Source: Boesenbergia rotunda
Lineage: Eukaryota > Streptophyta > Magnoliopsida > Zingiberales > Zingiberaceae
DNA: 64,000 bases
Reading direction: 5' to 3'
Assembly: GCA_024364735.1 (NCBI GenBank)
Contig: JAGFNQ010004029.1
Span: 129,792 to 193,791, forward strand
Positions 34,148 through 45,031 of the stretch are shown piece by piece. The notes beneath the pieces were generated by a model. The model searched no databases. It was not told where the DNA came from and was given only the letters and a program-made list of their open reading frames with translations. Position 1 is the first letter of the stretch. Each line of letters begins with the position of its first letter. The position numbers were made by a program, and so were the translations under genes.

Positions 34148-37100
34148 CCTTCGTCCTACAATGTCATTCTGGGCCGACCTGCCCTCAATGAGTTTCGGGT
34201 CGTCGCCTCCACCTTCTACCTGAAGGTTAAATTCTCAGTCGGGGACCAGGTGGGAGAGGTCAGGGGTGACCAGAAGGTGGCCCGGAGGTGCTACGTGGAC
34301 GATGTTCACGTGGAAAGTCGCAAGGCCCCGCGTCCCTTCCCTGATTGCAACATGGTCCAAGCCTCTCCTTGGTCTGAGTTGCATGAAGACAAAGAAGAGG
34401 TGCAGCTCCTCCCCGACCGGGAGGAGTCCCGAGTCAAGATCGTCATAGGTCTGCCAGAAGAGCTGAAGGAGCCTCTGCTGGAGTGCTTAGCTCGAAACCA
34501 GGATGTCTTCGCCTTGTCCGTCAAGGAGCTAAGAGGCGTCCGACCGGAGGTCGCAGAACATCACCTCCACGTCTACCCCCACGCTCGACCCGTGAAGCAA
34601 AGGAAGCGGGACTTTAGTACCGAGCATAACAAGGCGATCAGGGCGGAGATCGAGAGGCTAACGGAGGCAGGGCACATCCGGGAGGTGCAGTTCCTGTCTT
34701 GGCTGGCCAACATGGTGCTAGTGCCTAAGCCGGACAACCGATGGCGAATCTGCATTGACTTTCGGGATCTCAACAAGGCATGCCCGAAGGACTGCTACCC
34801 TTTGCCCCGGATTGATCAGATGGTGGATTCGACAGCAGGCAGCGAGTTCATCTCTATGTTGGATGCCTACCAGGGGTATCATCAAGTACCCCTGGTAGCC
34901 GAGGACCAAGAAAAGGTCAGCTTCATCACGGCAGACGGCACTTATTGCTACACCGTCATGCCGTTCGGATTGAAGAACGCTGGAGCCACCTACCAGCGGA
35001 TGATGAATAAAGTCTTCCGATCCCAGATCGGGAGAAATGTGGAAGTATACGTCGATGACATCCTCATCAAATCCGCCCGTGCTGAAGACTTGGTGACAGA
35101 TGTCGAGGAAACCTGCTAGACGTTGCGGAGATACGGGCTCAAGCTGAACCCAGCTAAGTGCCTTTCTGGTGCCCGGAGGGGGAAATTCCTAGGCTACATC
35201 GTGACTGAACGGGGCATAGAAGCTAACCCAGGGAAGGTCAAAGCCCTGCTGGATATGCCCCCGCCTAGGAATCTAAGGGAGGCTCAGCGGCTTGCAGGGC
35301 GAATCACGACCCTGTCTCGGTTCATTTCTCGGTCGGCAGAGCGAGGGTAGCCCTTCTTCAGAACCCTCCGTAAAGCTACCAAGTTCCAATGGGATGCCGA
35401 CTGTGACAAGACATTCAAAGAGCTGAAGACTTACCTCGCTGAACTGCTTGCGTTGGCAAAACCGGAAGTCGGGGAAACACTCTACGTGTATTTGGCCGCC
35501 TCGGCTGACTCGGTCAGCCTAGTTTTAGTTAAACAGGAAGCGGCTGAACAACAGCCAGTGTATTTATTCGCTCATTTATTAAAGGTAGCCGAGTGCCGCT
35601 ACACGACACTCGAAAGGTTGATGTATGTGCTGTTGTTGGGTGCCCGGAGGCTTCGACCCTATTTCCTGGCACACCCTATTGTGGTTTTGACTAACAGTAA
35701 CCTGGGCCGAGTAGCCTCAAACCCTGAAGCGTCGGGGCGACTGATCAAGTGGACTACCGAGCTGAGTGAATATGACATTCAATATCAACCTCGACCAGCT
35801 ATCAAGGCTCAAGCTTTGGTCGATTTCTTAAGTGAGCTGCATTCGGACGAGATTGAAGAAGCATGGCAGATATATGTGGATGGCTCGTCCGCTCGGTCGG
35901 GAAGTGGGATTGGTATTCTGATGGTCTCCCCTAGCGGAGAAAAAATGCACCTATCCGTGTGATTGGAATATAAAGCCACTAATAATGAGGCCGAGTATGA
36001 GACCCTCATAGCGGGATTGCAGGCCACCAAGCATGTAGGGGCGACCCGGGTAATGCTCTACTCAGATTCTCAACTAGTTACACAGCAAGTGGCTGGAAAG
36101 TTCGAGGTCAACAGTGATCGGCTGCAGACTTTCATAGAAGCTTATGAGAAGCTTAAAGCTGAATTCAAAGAAGTACAAGTGAGAAAGATCCCACGGGAAG
36201 AGAACTTCAAGGCGGATGAGTTAGCTAAGCTGGCTAGTTCTGTCGGCTCGTTGGTGCTTCCTCAGGCCGGTGGCCCAGCGCTACTAGTCATGCATATAGA
36301 ACGACAGGCTGATCTGGAGTTGTAATCCGACTGGAGAACCCCGATCAACACCTACCTCACCCGGGGAACCTTACCGACCAACCATGAGGAGGCCCGTTGG
36401 CTCAAGAAGCATGTGTCCAGATTCACCATGGTCGGCGATGCCCTTTACAAAAGATTGTCTTCTCGACCTCTCCTCAAGTGCCTGAACGAAGAGGATGCTG
36501 ATTATGTCTTGAGGGAAATTCATCTGGGGATCTGCGGGCATCATGCTGGTGCTCGCGCAACGGCTCGGATGGCGATAATGTCAGGATATTATTGGCCCTC
36601 CCTGCAGAAGGATGCCAACGAGCTGATCGCCAAATGTTTATCCTGCCAGAAGCATCGGTACTTACCGCATCGACCCACGGAAGCCATGAAGGCGTCAATA
36701 GTCTCTTGCCCTTTTGACCAGTGGGGCATGGACATCGTGGGGTCGTTCCCGACTGCCGTCGCTCAGAAGAAATACTTGTTGGTCGCGGTCAATTACTTTT
36801 CCAAGTGGATAGAGGCGGAGGCTCTGTCGCGCATCACCGAGCAGGCGGTAACGAAGTTCTTGTGGCGAGACATACTATGCCGGTATGGAATCCCACATAA
36901 GCTTGTCTCAGACAATGGGAGACAGTTCCAGGGCAGGAAGATACGACAATGGTGCGCCAAATACGGCATCAAGCAGGCTTTTACCTCTGTAGCCTACCCT
37001 CAGAGTAACGACCAGGCAGAAGTGGTCAATCGGGAGATTCTCAGGGGGTTGAAGACTAAGCTCGACCACGTTGGCGGAACCTGGGTGGAGGAGCTCCCGA

Positions 37101-37561
37101 TCATCTTATGGGCCATGCGAACTACTATCAAAGAAACCACTGGATGCACGCCTTTTCAGTTGGTCTATGGAACTGAGGCAGTGATCCCAGTCGAGGTCGG
37201 GTGTGAATCGGATCAAAGGGCAACATATGATGACGATAAGCCGGAAAGACGGCGGTTGGAGCTGGATCTGGTTAATGAAATTCGGGACAAGGCAGCGGCT
37301 CAGATGTTCGCATACAGGCAGAAGATGAAGCAGAGATACGATCGAAGAGTGCTGCCTAGAGCATTTCAAGTGGGCGACCTTGTCTGGAAAAGGATCAAAC
37401 CTGTGGGGGACGTAAGCAAACTGGAGCCGCAGTGGGGAGGACCCTTCAAGATTGTCCAAAAGCTTTTTTTGGGAGCATATTACTTAGAAAATGAGAAGGG
37501 GAGAAGGTTGGATAGACCCTGGAGTGCGATCCATCTTCAGCCCTATCGGGCTGCCGAGTGA
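34148..37561 (+). pseudogene. Tat pol: end of protease, reverse transcriptase, two RNase H domains, integrase
   Basis: After NVILGRPALNEF come the reverse transcriptase motifs: RICIDFRDLNKACPKD, MLDAYQGYHQVPL, MPFGLKNAGATYQRMMNKVF and the active site YVDDIL near 35050. In-frame stops follow at 35117, 35348, 35960 and 36323. The connection RNase H is near 35400-35700. A second RNase H with YVDGSSARSGSGIGI, NNEAEYETLIAGL and YSDSQLV keeps the D-E-D pattern and marks the Tat lineage. Integrase has the zinc motif (H..H, CLSCQKH), the core D-D-E in WGMDIVG, VSDNGRQF and QAEVVNRE, and ends with a GPFKIV chromatin-side domain. Some stops may be CAG or CGA decay by deamination. The copy cannot make a full polyprotein. 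Confidence 0.92.
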
Positions 37562-37639
37562 AGAGTGATGATGTAAATGTAAAACGCATCTGACAAGTGG
37601 AAGAACATGGTCCTTACCCCGCTCGCAGATGTACCAGAC

Positions 37640-38160
37640 TCTCGTGCTATATTTCCCGCAGCTCGGCTGCTTAGTAAGACGTGTGGCGTCCCACGCTCCA
37701 TGAGTCTTGCTCGACTGTGTGTGCTATTATCCCGCGGCTCAGCCTGCCTGACCATGTGTGCTTTCCCGCTGCTCGGCTACTCAGTAAGATGCGTAGCGTC
37801 CCACGCTCCCTGAGTCTTGCTCGACTGTGTGCGCTATTATCCCGCGGCTCAGCCTGCCTGACCGTGTGTGCTTTCCCGCAGCTCGGTTGCTCAGTAAGAC
37901 GTGTGGCGTCCCACGCTCCCTGAGTCTTGCTCGACTGTGTGCGCTATTATCCCGCGGCTCAGCCTGCCTGACCGTGTGTGCTTTTCCGCAGCTCGGCTGC
38001 TCAGTGAGACGCGTGGCATCCCACGCTCTCTGAGCCTTGCCCGACTGTGTGCACCAATTTCCCGCAGATCAGCCTGCTTGACCGTGCGTGCTATATTTCC
38101 CGCGGCTCGGCTGCTCAGTGAGACGTGTGGCGTCCCGCGCTCACTGAGTCCTGCCCAACC
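37640..38160. repeat. minisatellite, about 120-base unit, in the Tat 3' region
   Basis: Four to five units each contain CAGCTCGGCTGCTCAGTAAG, a GTGGCGTCCCACGCTCC word and TGAGTCTTGCTCGACTGTGT, at roughly 37655, 37772, 37878, 37986 and 38098. Tandem arrays between integrase and the 3' LTR are common in Tat elements. The open frames here are repeat readings. Confidence 0.85.
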
Positions 38161-38911
38161 GTGTGTGCAAGCTCTTGCCTCGCCCGCAAGTTATAAGTGG
38201 ACCAGCCCTCACGCCCCGCGTGGTTCAATGTCACCGATCGGACGCGTGGCGGCCCACGCTCCTCAGAATCGACTCGAGTCAGTGGTTGAACTCCCATCTT
38301 CTAACAAGACACATTCATCCCTCGGCGCAGTGCTTGGCTCGATGCAGCTTGATCTGCCCTGCCCCACTTGTTAACCAGCCAAGCGTGCGAAACCCTTCAA
38401 GTTTTACGACAGAGAACACTCCGTGAACATCTCACCGGCTCAGGTGTCCCTTAAGTCGGGCCTAATCGGAAGACATACGACCCGACAAAGCCACCCGAAG
38501 TTGGTGATCCGGCCATGACACTGTAAACGGCCTAGAGTAACAATCTCCTGCAGCCAACGCTTGAACGTTCTCCCTGTCTCGAACCACTCACTTACGACCG
38601 ATTGGCCATTATGCTTGAGGATACCCCGTCCCGGCACGGGAGTATGAAATCTTCAGGCTCGGGTAGCCCGCAAGGACAGAAAACCTAATACCCGCGCCAA
38701 CAACAGGAGCACGCAATGACTTGAGTCAAAGTGAGGAGTCCTCGTGTGGGTTAGTAACGCCGCTCCGCTTGGGGGACTCGCAAAAATAGCAATTATATGC
38801 AAAGGAAAAGATGACATTTTATTATCAAGGGCCATTACATGACAAAGGCTCGGTGCCTCTCCAGCTAATAAAGACAAAAGCGATCAGGCCTCAGCGATGA
38901 CGGATCCTAGC
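38161..38911. other. non-coding 3' part of the Tat element
   Basis: A diverged tail of the minisatellite motif reaches about 38260. Nothing else is recognised. Confidence 0.4.
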
Positions 38912-40178
38912 TCATGTAGCTCGGTCGGTTTTCTTCGGGGCCCGACCCCGGAGCAGGGAATCAGTGTAGTCTTTGAGGTGCCGAATGCGTCGCTGAACAG
39001 CTCTCAGTATGGACGTCTGGACCTCGTACTTTTGCTTAAGCTCGGTGAGCTCTGCTGCGCAAGCCGCCTGCTCTTCCTCTTCGGCCTTCAGGTCGGCCTG
39101 CAGAGTGGAGATGAGGCGGTGTGCTTCAGAAAGTTGCGCCCTGAGTGTAGTCCACTCCTCAGAAATCCGAACTGACGGTGACGCCTGTCGACAAGAGAAG
39201 GCAAGAGTTAGAGGCAAAGAAAGGAGAATCAAAAGCAACATCTCTCGTAAGTTGAAGTTTTTCGGGTCGGGCCTACGACCTTTTGCCCGAGTAGAGTTTC
39301 CAAACTCTCGGCTGGACGAAGTTTGCAGACTTCCCGTCTAGACCACCACTTGAACATGAGTCTTAGACAGTGTCCAGGGAGTGGCGGCGGGCGGAGAGAC
39401 TGGCCCAGGAGAGCCGGCGGCAGCATCCTCACCCACGGAGACCCATGGGTTGCAAAGGGGCAAGGAGCATGCAAGCAATGAGCCTCCCCGGACTGGCACT
39501 TGCTAGGATAGGGGGCATATGATAGTACCCCCTCCAGCAATCGTCGAGCCAGTACGGCCAGCTGGTCGGCATATAGAACCACGACGAGTCGAATGACGAA
39601 GGACAGTATGAACACCTCCCTTCGGATCCCCCGTAAGCGCAAGCGCCCAAACCCTCCTCAACAAAGTCGAAGAGAATGCTCGAGAGGAGCTTCCCGATTG
39701 AGAAAGGGCAAGCTCCAAAGGTGCTGGAGAAAGCGATACCTCAGGGGCAAGCGAGGGAGACGCGTGCCCCGGAAGGGGGGTCACACGGGAAGACGAAGGC
39801 GCCGCTGCGGTAGCTTTTGCAGAAGCCGGTGCCCGGGCCCGCTTCGCTCGGCGGGAAGGAGCTGGAGTGCTAGGTGGAGATGAGAATGTAGCCGAACGAA
39901 GTGCCTGAGGGCGAGTTTCCGGTAGAAAGTCGCTTGTATCAAGAACTCCCATGCGGGGAGCGAGGCATGTTCTCGTTGGTTCCTTCCCTTTACACGAAGT
40001 GCTTTCGTGGGGGGAAGTGCTGGGTTTGAGTATTCGGGGCGAAAAAAGGTGAACCAGGAGGGAGCATCATCCCAAAGAACTCCTGGTCAATATCCTCTGA
40101 GGGAGAAGAATACGAATTGTCCGAGGGAACATCGAACCCTCGCAGGGAAAAGGCTTCTTCAGAGGAGTCGGTCAACAT
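38912..40178 (-). pseudogene. antisense open-frame group B of the Tat element, coiled-coil end
   Basis: On the minus strand three consecutive open segments run 40178-39990, 39952-39503 and 39241-38912. The first starts MLTDSSEEAFSLRGFDVPSD. The second is Ser/Ala/Pro-rich low complexity (SSPPSTPAPSRRAKRARAPA). The last follows an acceptor-like GTCGACAG and is a Glu/Leu heptad coiled coil (LRAQLSEAHRLISTLQADLK). They look like exons of one antisense gene, but the joins are not fixed and the function is unknown. An additional antisense reading frame in this position is known from Tat-lineage elements such as Grande. I do not recognise a defined domain here. Confidence 0.45.
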
Positions 40179-40878
40179 GAGGGAAGACGGATGGGAAGTT
40201 CGGTGCCACAGGGTTCATATGAAAGGGAAGGGGGCAAAGGCCGTCTATGTATAGGAGGAGGAAAAATATCTCTGTCGTTCGTGGAAGACCTCGGTAAACC
40301 GTGAGATCCGACGGTCGGTCACGCGAGGGGAAGGCGTGGAGAAGTGGTAGAGACAGAGTAAATGTGCAAGGGCTGCTCGGTACCCGAGGCGCTTATGACT
40401 GGTGACGGACGTTTCGCTGCCCAACGCGTCACGTCGCCCAAGCCTTGTTCCATCGCTCATTAAAGCAGACGTCAGGGATCTAGATACGAATCGCCCCGAT
40501 GGGACGGGCGTAGAAGGATGCTCATAAATAGGCTAGCCCCCCCCCCCCATCAGTCCTTGAGCTGGGAGCCCGGCCGATCGCGTGGCGATCCACGTTTCTC
40601 GGGTTCCAACCCAACCGAACAACCAAGCCCTGGTGAGCGGGTCGGACCCCGTCGGTCCTTTGGCTCAACGATCTACACAGTCCGACAATGTCCCAATCGG
40701 AGCGTTCCGTTCGGCGATCCTGGAGATTGCTAACAGTTCGACGAGGGGAACATGCCTGAGAGATTTGAGGGGGAATGAGGAGGTTTCAGTCGGCAAGGCA
40801 AAGTGACGCATCACTCCAAACCCGTCACCCTCACGAGTATACAAAAAAGAAAGGCAAAAAATACAAACGACTGGACCT
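40179..40878. other. gap between the two antisense open-frame groups
   Basis: It is a GC-rich region with a run of about 13 C near 40539-40551. It could hold the promoter of antisense group B or the 3' end of group A, and no motif decides this. Confidence 0.35.
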
Positions 40879-42364
40879 TCACTCGAAGGGCACATCGGTC
40901 ACGCTGGGCAAGTCCTCACACATGTCCTCAAGGCTTACGGTCGTAGAAGGCATATCAGGAGACAGATACCCGCCAAACCTGAGTCGGCGGATGATGTTCA
41001 ACCCTTGCTGCTCCATGACATCCATGAACCGTTTGGCGATTTCGGCCATGTGGGTAGGGTCATTGATGCACTCAAGCATGTACTTCTCCCGTTGGGAATC
41101 TTCAATCTCCTTATAAGATCGAAGCGTCATCAGCTCCGATCTAGCCGCCTCCCACTCGGACCTCTCCCTCCGTAGCTGCTCAAGCTCTTCTTTCTGGGTA
41201 TGCAGCAATTGATCTTTGGAGGAAAGCTCCATGGATAGCTCAGTTATCCTTTGTGACTGGGCCAGAGCAGTAGTATCTCTGGCCTCCAGTTGGGACTGAA
41301 GAGAGTCGAGGGCGACTGACGCCCTCTGAAGGTCAGACTTCGCCTGGGCTAACTCGGTCTGGGCCTCCGCCTGTAAGGCTCGCGCTTTCCGTTCGGCGTG
41401 CTTCAGGGTGGGAAGTCTGATGTTTGCTTGGGAAGTGGCTTGCTGCGCCGTCTCAACTTGGTCGCGCGCTGCTTCGAGTTGTTCCCCCGAGTGGGATAGT
41501 TGATCTTGCAGAGCCTGAACCTCCTCTCGTAGGTGGTTTAGTGTGGGCTCGTCAGCGACTAATCGGGAGTGCGCCAGCTGCATTTGCAGGCGCTTTACCT
41601 CCCTTTCGGCCTTAGCTCGTGCTGAGCTATGGGCTAGGAGCGACATAGAGACGCCATGGCAGTCTCCTACGAACTGCCGGAAGAACGCCATTCCTGGAAG
41701 TCAGAATTGAAAGGTGCAGTGAAAGGCCTAAGTCGTTTGTACATACCTGGGTGGCCTTAAGGAAAAAAGCGTCGGCTTTGTTGCGAGAGCCTCGAAAGTA
41801 GGACTCCTCGAACCCTTGGGCATAGCGATCGGCTACCGACCCATAGAGGCGCAGATCCTGGTGGTGCTCAGGCAGCTCGCTTGGGGGCATCTTTAGGCGA
41901 CGGTCTACCCGAGAGGGCACCAAAAGGTGCATCATCAGGTCCTCAGGCTGACCCTCGGCGGAAGGGGTTCCTGATCGAGCAGACATCAAGGTGTCGGAGG
42001 TGTTGGAAGTGGCAAAAGGGTTGGCAGGCGATGTGGTGACGGAGGGGTCGGCCGCAACATCGGGGTTAAGGGCAATGACAGCGGCAATTGCTGGCAGACC
42101 GGCGGGGGAGTCTGCAACGGGAAGGGCGGCCGGAGAGTCAATAGCGGGGGCCACATATGGAACAATGGCTAAAGAGGCAGAGTGGGCTTCTGGCTCGGGA
42201 GTTGCTCTCTTCTTCTTTTTCTTCCTCTCCAAAGAAGCAGAATGGGCCTCGGGTTCGGGAGCTGCTCTCTTTTTCTTTTTCTTCTTCTCCAGATGTTTGC
42301 TGGAAGAAGGGCGGGACGAGCCCCTTGCAGGGGAGGGCGCTTGCCGGCGTATGGGGGAGAGACG

Positions 42365-42405
<41 letters not shown>

Positions 42406-43441
42406 ATCGTGGACGGAGCGGCCTCGGAGGCGGGGGGGCCCGACCCCTATATAGGCGGGGTCGGGTTGGCCGGGACAACCTTCGCTACAACACCTCCTCT
42501 AGCAGCCGGCATAGAGGTGATCCGAGTCTGTAGCTCGGCCCTGGTTAGCCTGAAACCTCCCTTCAGGGCCGTGGACAGTAGCAGGGAAACTGCGAAGGCC
42601 AAACAAATTCATGCACGACGAAGAGATATACCTGACAGACTCCGAGGGACTTACTAGCGTCGGACAGAGGAGGGGCAGGGCTCGGGCTCAGACCGAAGGT
42701 AGAAAGAATCCCCTCCTTCAGCAGAAGTCCGCCGTGGAAGTGCCTGTTCTCCAGCTCGGCGGTGACACTCAAGTAGTCGGCGGAAGTACGATAGTGTCGA
42801 GGAAGAGTCTCGGAAACGGGGAGTCCCTCGACCCACGTAGTGGGCCATCCCGGAGCGGGGATGGGCCCGACGAAGAAGCACCACTCTTCCCAACCTTTGT
42901 TTGAAGTGGGCAAATTTAGAAGAAAGGAGGCTTTGGCCCTAGCCTGGAAGAAAAAGTCGCCTACCTCTTGCTGCTTGGGGTAAAAGAGATAATGGAAGTT
43001 CTCCGGTATCAGGGGAATCCCAAGAAGCGAGAAAACAATGGCTGAACCACATATCAGGCGTATGGCGTTGGGGGCTAGTTGGGATAGAGGAATCTGGAAG
43101 TGATCGCAGACGGCGGCAATAAAGGGATGGACGAGGAAACGGAGGCCAGCTTGAAGATGATCCCGAGACAAGGCAATGTAGCCCAAGAGGGCAGAGTTCG
43201 GGCGCTCGTGTGACTTAGGCAGGAGTAGGTGGTGGTCTGCAGGGATTAGGAAGTCCGATTGTATTTGGAGCAGGTCATGGGTAGTGAGGGTGGTGATCAT
43301 GGTGGAATACCAAGGCCGAGACGGGGATGGAGATGAAGAAGAGATGGTCACCGGAGACGGAGGAGGCAAGAGGCTAGCCGGTGAAAAAGGGGTCGCCGAA
43401 GAAAGGCCGAAGCGAGGCAGTTGTCGCAACCCTAGCAGCAC
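40879..43441 (-). pseudogene. antisense gene A of the Tat element, 'putative gypsy-type transposon' domain plus coiled coil
   Basis: Minus-strand open segments run 43441-42563, 42478-41627 and 41691-40879. The first resembles the plant domain called putative gypsy-type transposon (Transposase_28): LQIQSDFLIPADHHLLLP, YIALSRDHLQAGLRFLVHPF, IPLSQLAPNAIRLICGSAIV and SNKGWEEWCFFVG. Its likely ATG is MITTLTTHDLLQ, not the upstream CTG. The second is Pro/Lys-rich (the G38 tract reads as polyproline), then SYFRGSRNKADAFFLKATQ before a CAG|GTATGT donor. The third, after a TTCCAG acceptor, starts MAFFRQFVGDCHGVSMSLLA and is a long coiled coil. Exon phases do not join cleanly at the last junction and the homopolymer may shift the frame, so this copy is probably broken. 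Function unknown. Confidence 0.6.
42366..42403. repeat. poly-G tract of about 38 bases
   Basis: An uninterrupted G run on the plus strand. It lies in the middle segment of the antisense gene, where it encodes polyproline. The exact length is uncertain because such tracts are poorly sequenced. Confidence 0.8.
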
Positions 43442-43750
43442 TCAAAGAGGCAGAGGAAGTCAGGTATCTTCGAATGTGTGAAGAAAAACGAGCAGGCGAG
43501 GGGCTCCGCTTTACAGAAATAGGCGAGAAATGCCGGTCGTCCGACGAGCGACTGGGAGAAACGTGTGACCTAGCCGAAGCCGCTTGATCAGACTCGGGCG
43601 ATATATGAGGTGACGGGATACAGGTGCGATTAAATAGCCGCAACAGAGGATGGCCTGCCCTTCCGAGGGGCGCGCCAGGCTCGGACCAGATTTGAGGTCC
43701 AATCAGTCGGACTGCGTGCCTCCTTCGACTAGACTTGAGGGAGATTCTTA

Positions 43751-44846
43751 TGATACCGGGCCAGCATGCGTGTGTCCTGGCCCGGCAGCCTGGCGCTTAG
43801 GCAGAAGGAAGGTGGAAGGTGGCCAGTGATCTGGACGATCCCGCTAAATAAGAGGCCCACGGGCTCCGGCCCGTGAGGCATCCGTGTCAGGACCCACATA
43901 GTTCTATAGTGGCTTTATCCTAAGTCGAATGGTCTAAAGCACGTCTAGGCTCGGCTCCCCGTTGACGCGTGGCGACTCATATTCTGGGGACACCCCCGAG
44001 CCGAGGGAGACGTCATTCAGTGCCCCAGTCGGCACCCTCATAGGCCCTCAGTCGGCCCCGTTACTCAGTGCCCCAGTCGGCACCCTCATAGGCCCTCAGC
44101 CGGCCTCGTTATTCAGTGCCCCAGTTGGCACCCTCATAGGCCCTCAGCCGACCTCGTCATTCAGTGCCCCAGTCGGCACCCTCATAGGCCCTCAGTCGGC
44201 CTCGTCATTCAGTGCCCCAGTCGGCACCCTCGTAGGCCCTCAGCCGGCCTCATCGCTCAGTGCCCCAGTCGGCACAACCACTCCCTGACACTGAACTACC
44301 AGCAGTTGTACGGGGTCGGCGCAGGACCTTGGTCGTACTGGTCCTCAGTGGCGGATATCTCGCCGAGGTATTGATCCGCCTGCCACACCTTGTCCCCCGT
44401 ACCCCGACCACATGCTTTGGTGACAGGTCGAGCGGCGTCCCACGGCGCCAACTCTTAAGTTGACAGTGCCCCTTTCCATAATACAGTATGTGCCACTTTA
44501 CCCTGTCATCCCTGGGCACGCATTGCCCTGCCCTCTCTATGCGACGGCAAGTGGCAGGCGGGGCAGAACCTGTCAGCTTCCCCGGCTGCATATACCTCTC
44601 ACTCCGCATTTCTCCAGGTACGCGCGATAGTGCAAGTTTCATACTGTTCTATTGCCTTTCATCGCCACCGTCGTGTGCTGACTTGACCGTTGGAGTACCT
44701 GGCCGGGGACTTTTCCCGGCGGGTTCTAACGGTCTTTGCCTCGCAGGTTAGAGGCGACTCAGCTTGTCACGCCACCTCAGCGACCTCGCTCTTCCCGGAG
44801 ACCCACTCAGCTATAAGGGCGTCCAACTCACTTCGCGACAGGATCA
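43751..44846 (+). repeat. 3' LTR of the Tat element
   Basis: It starts TGATACCGGG (the 5' copy lacks one A) and ends GGATCA. It carries the same 48-base minisatellite at about 44006-44280. It differs from the 5' LTR most densely in the first 190 bases (around 16 changes by eye). Confidence 0.93.
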
Positions 44847-45031
44847 ATTCCCTTTTCCTTTGTGGAGGTTTTTGTTTCAATTTTTTCCTCCGCTGTAATT
44901 GCATTGCTGTCTGTTTAAAGATTATTGGAATCCATTAGTTTATTCTTCTTCTGATTGTTTTTCCGATCCTAATTCTGGCGGTTCTTTCCGTAATTGCAAT
45001 GTTAGATGAACACGACCATTCATATTTCATA

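Larger units (their letters stand above)
23993..44846 (+). mobile_element. Ty3/gypsy LTR retrotransposon, Tat lineage, with antisense gene block
   Basis: Two LTRs (23993-25087 and 43751-44846) begin TGAT and end ATCA and are flanked by the 5-base target duplication ATTCC (23988-23992 and 44847-44851). Internal order on the plus strand is gag, protease, reverse transcriptase, RNase H, a second RNase H, and integrase. The extra RNase H (YVDGSS) and a long 3' region with antisense open frames are marks of the Tat group. The element spans 20.85 kb, but about 13.6 kb after subtracting the nested element at 26878-34147 and one copy of its duplication. Several in-frame stops and a frameshift make it non-functional. 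The LTRs differ at many positions by eye, so it is older than its passenger. Confidence 0.93.

Noticed and set aside
37640..38374. Overlapping open frames rich in Ser/Leu/Arg/Cys
   Set aside because: Readings of the 120-base minisatellite in three frames.
41991..42657. Two plus-strand open frames (180 and 166 residues) with polyglycine
   Set aside because: Shadows of the antisense Pro/Lys-rich segment and the G38 tract.
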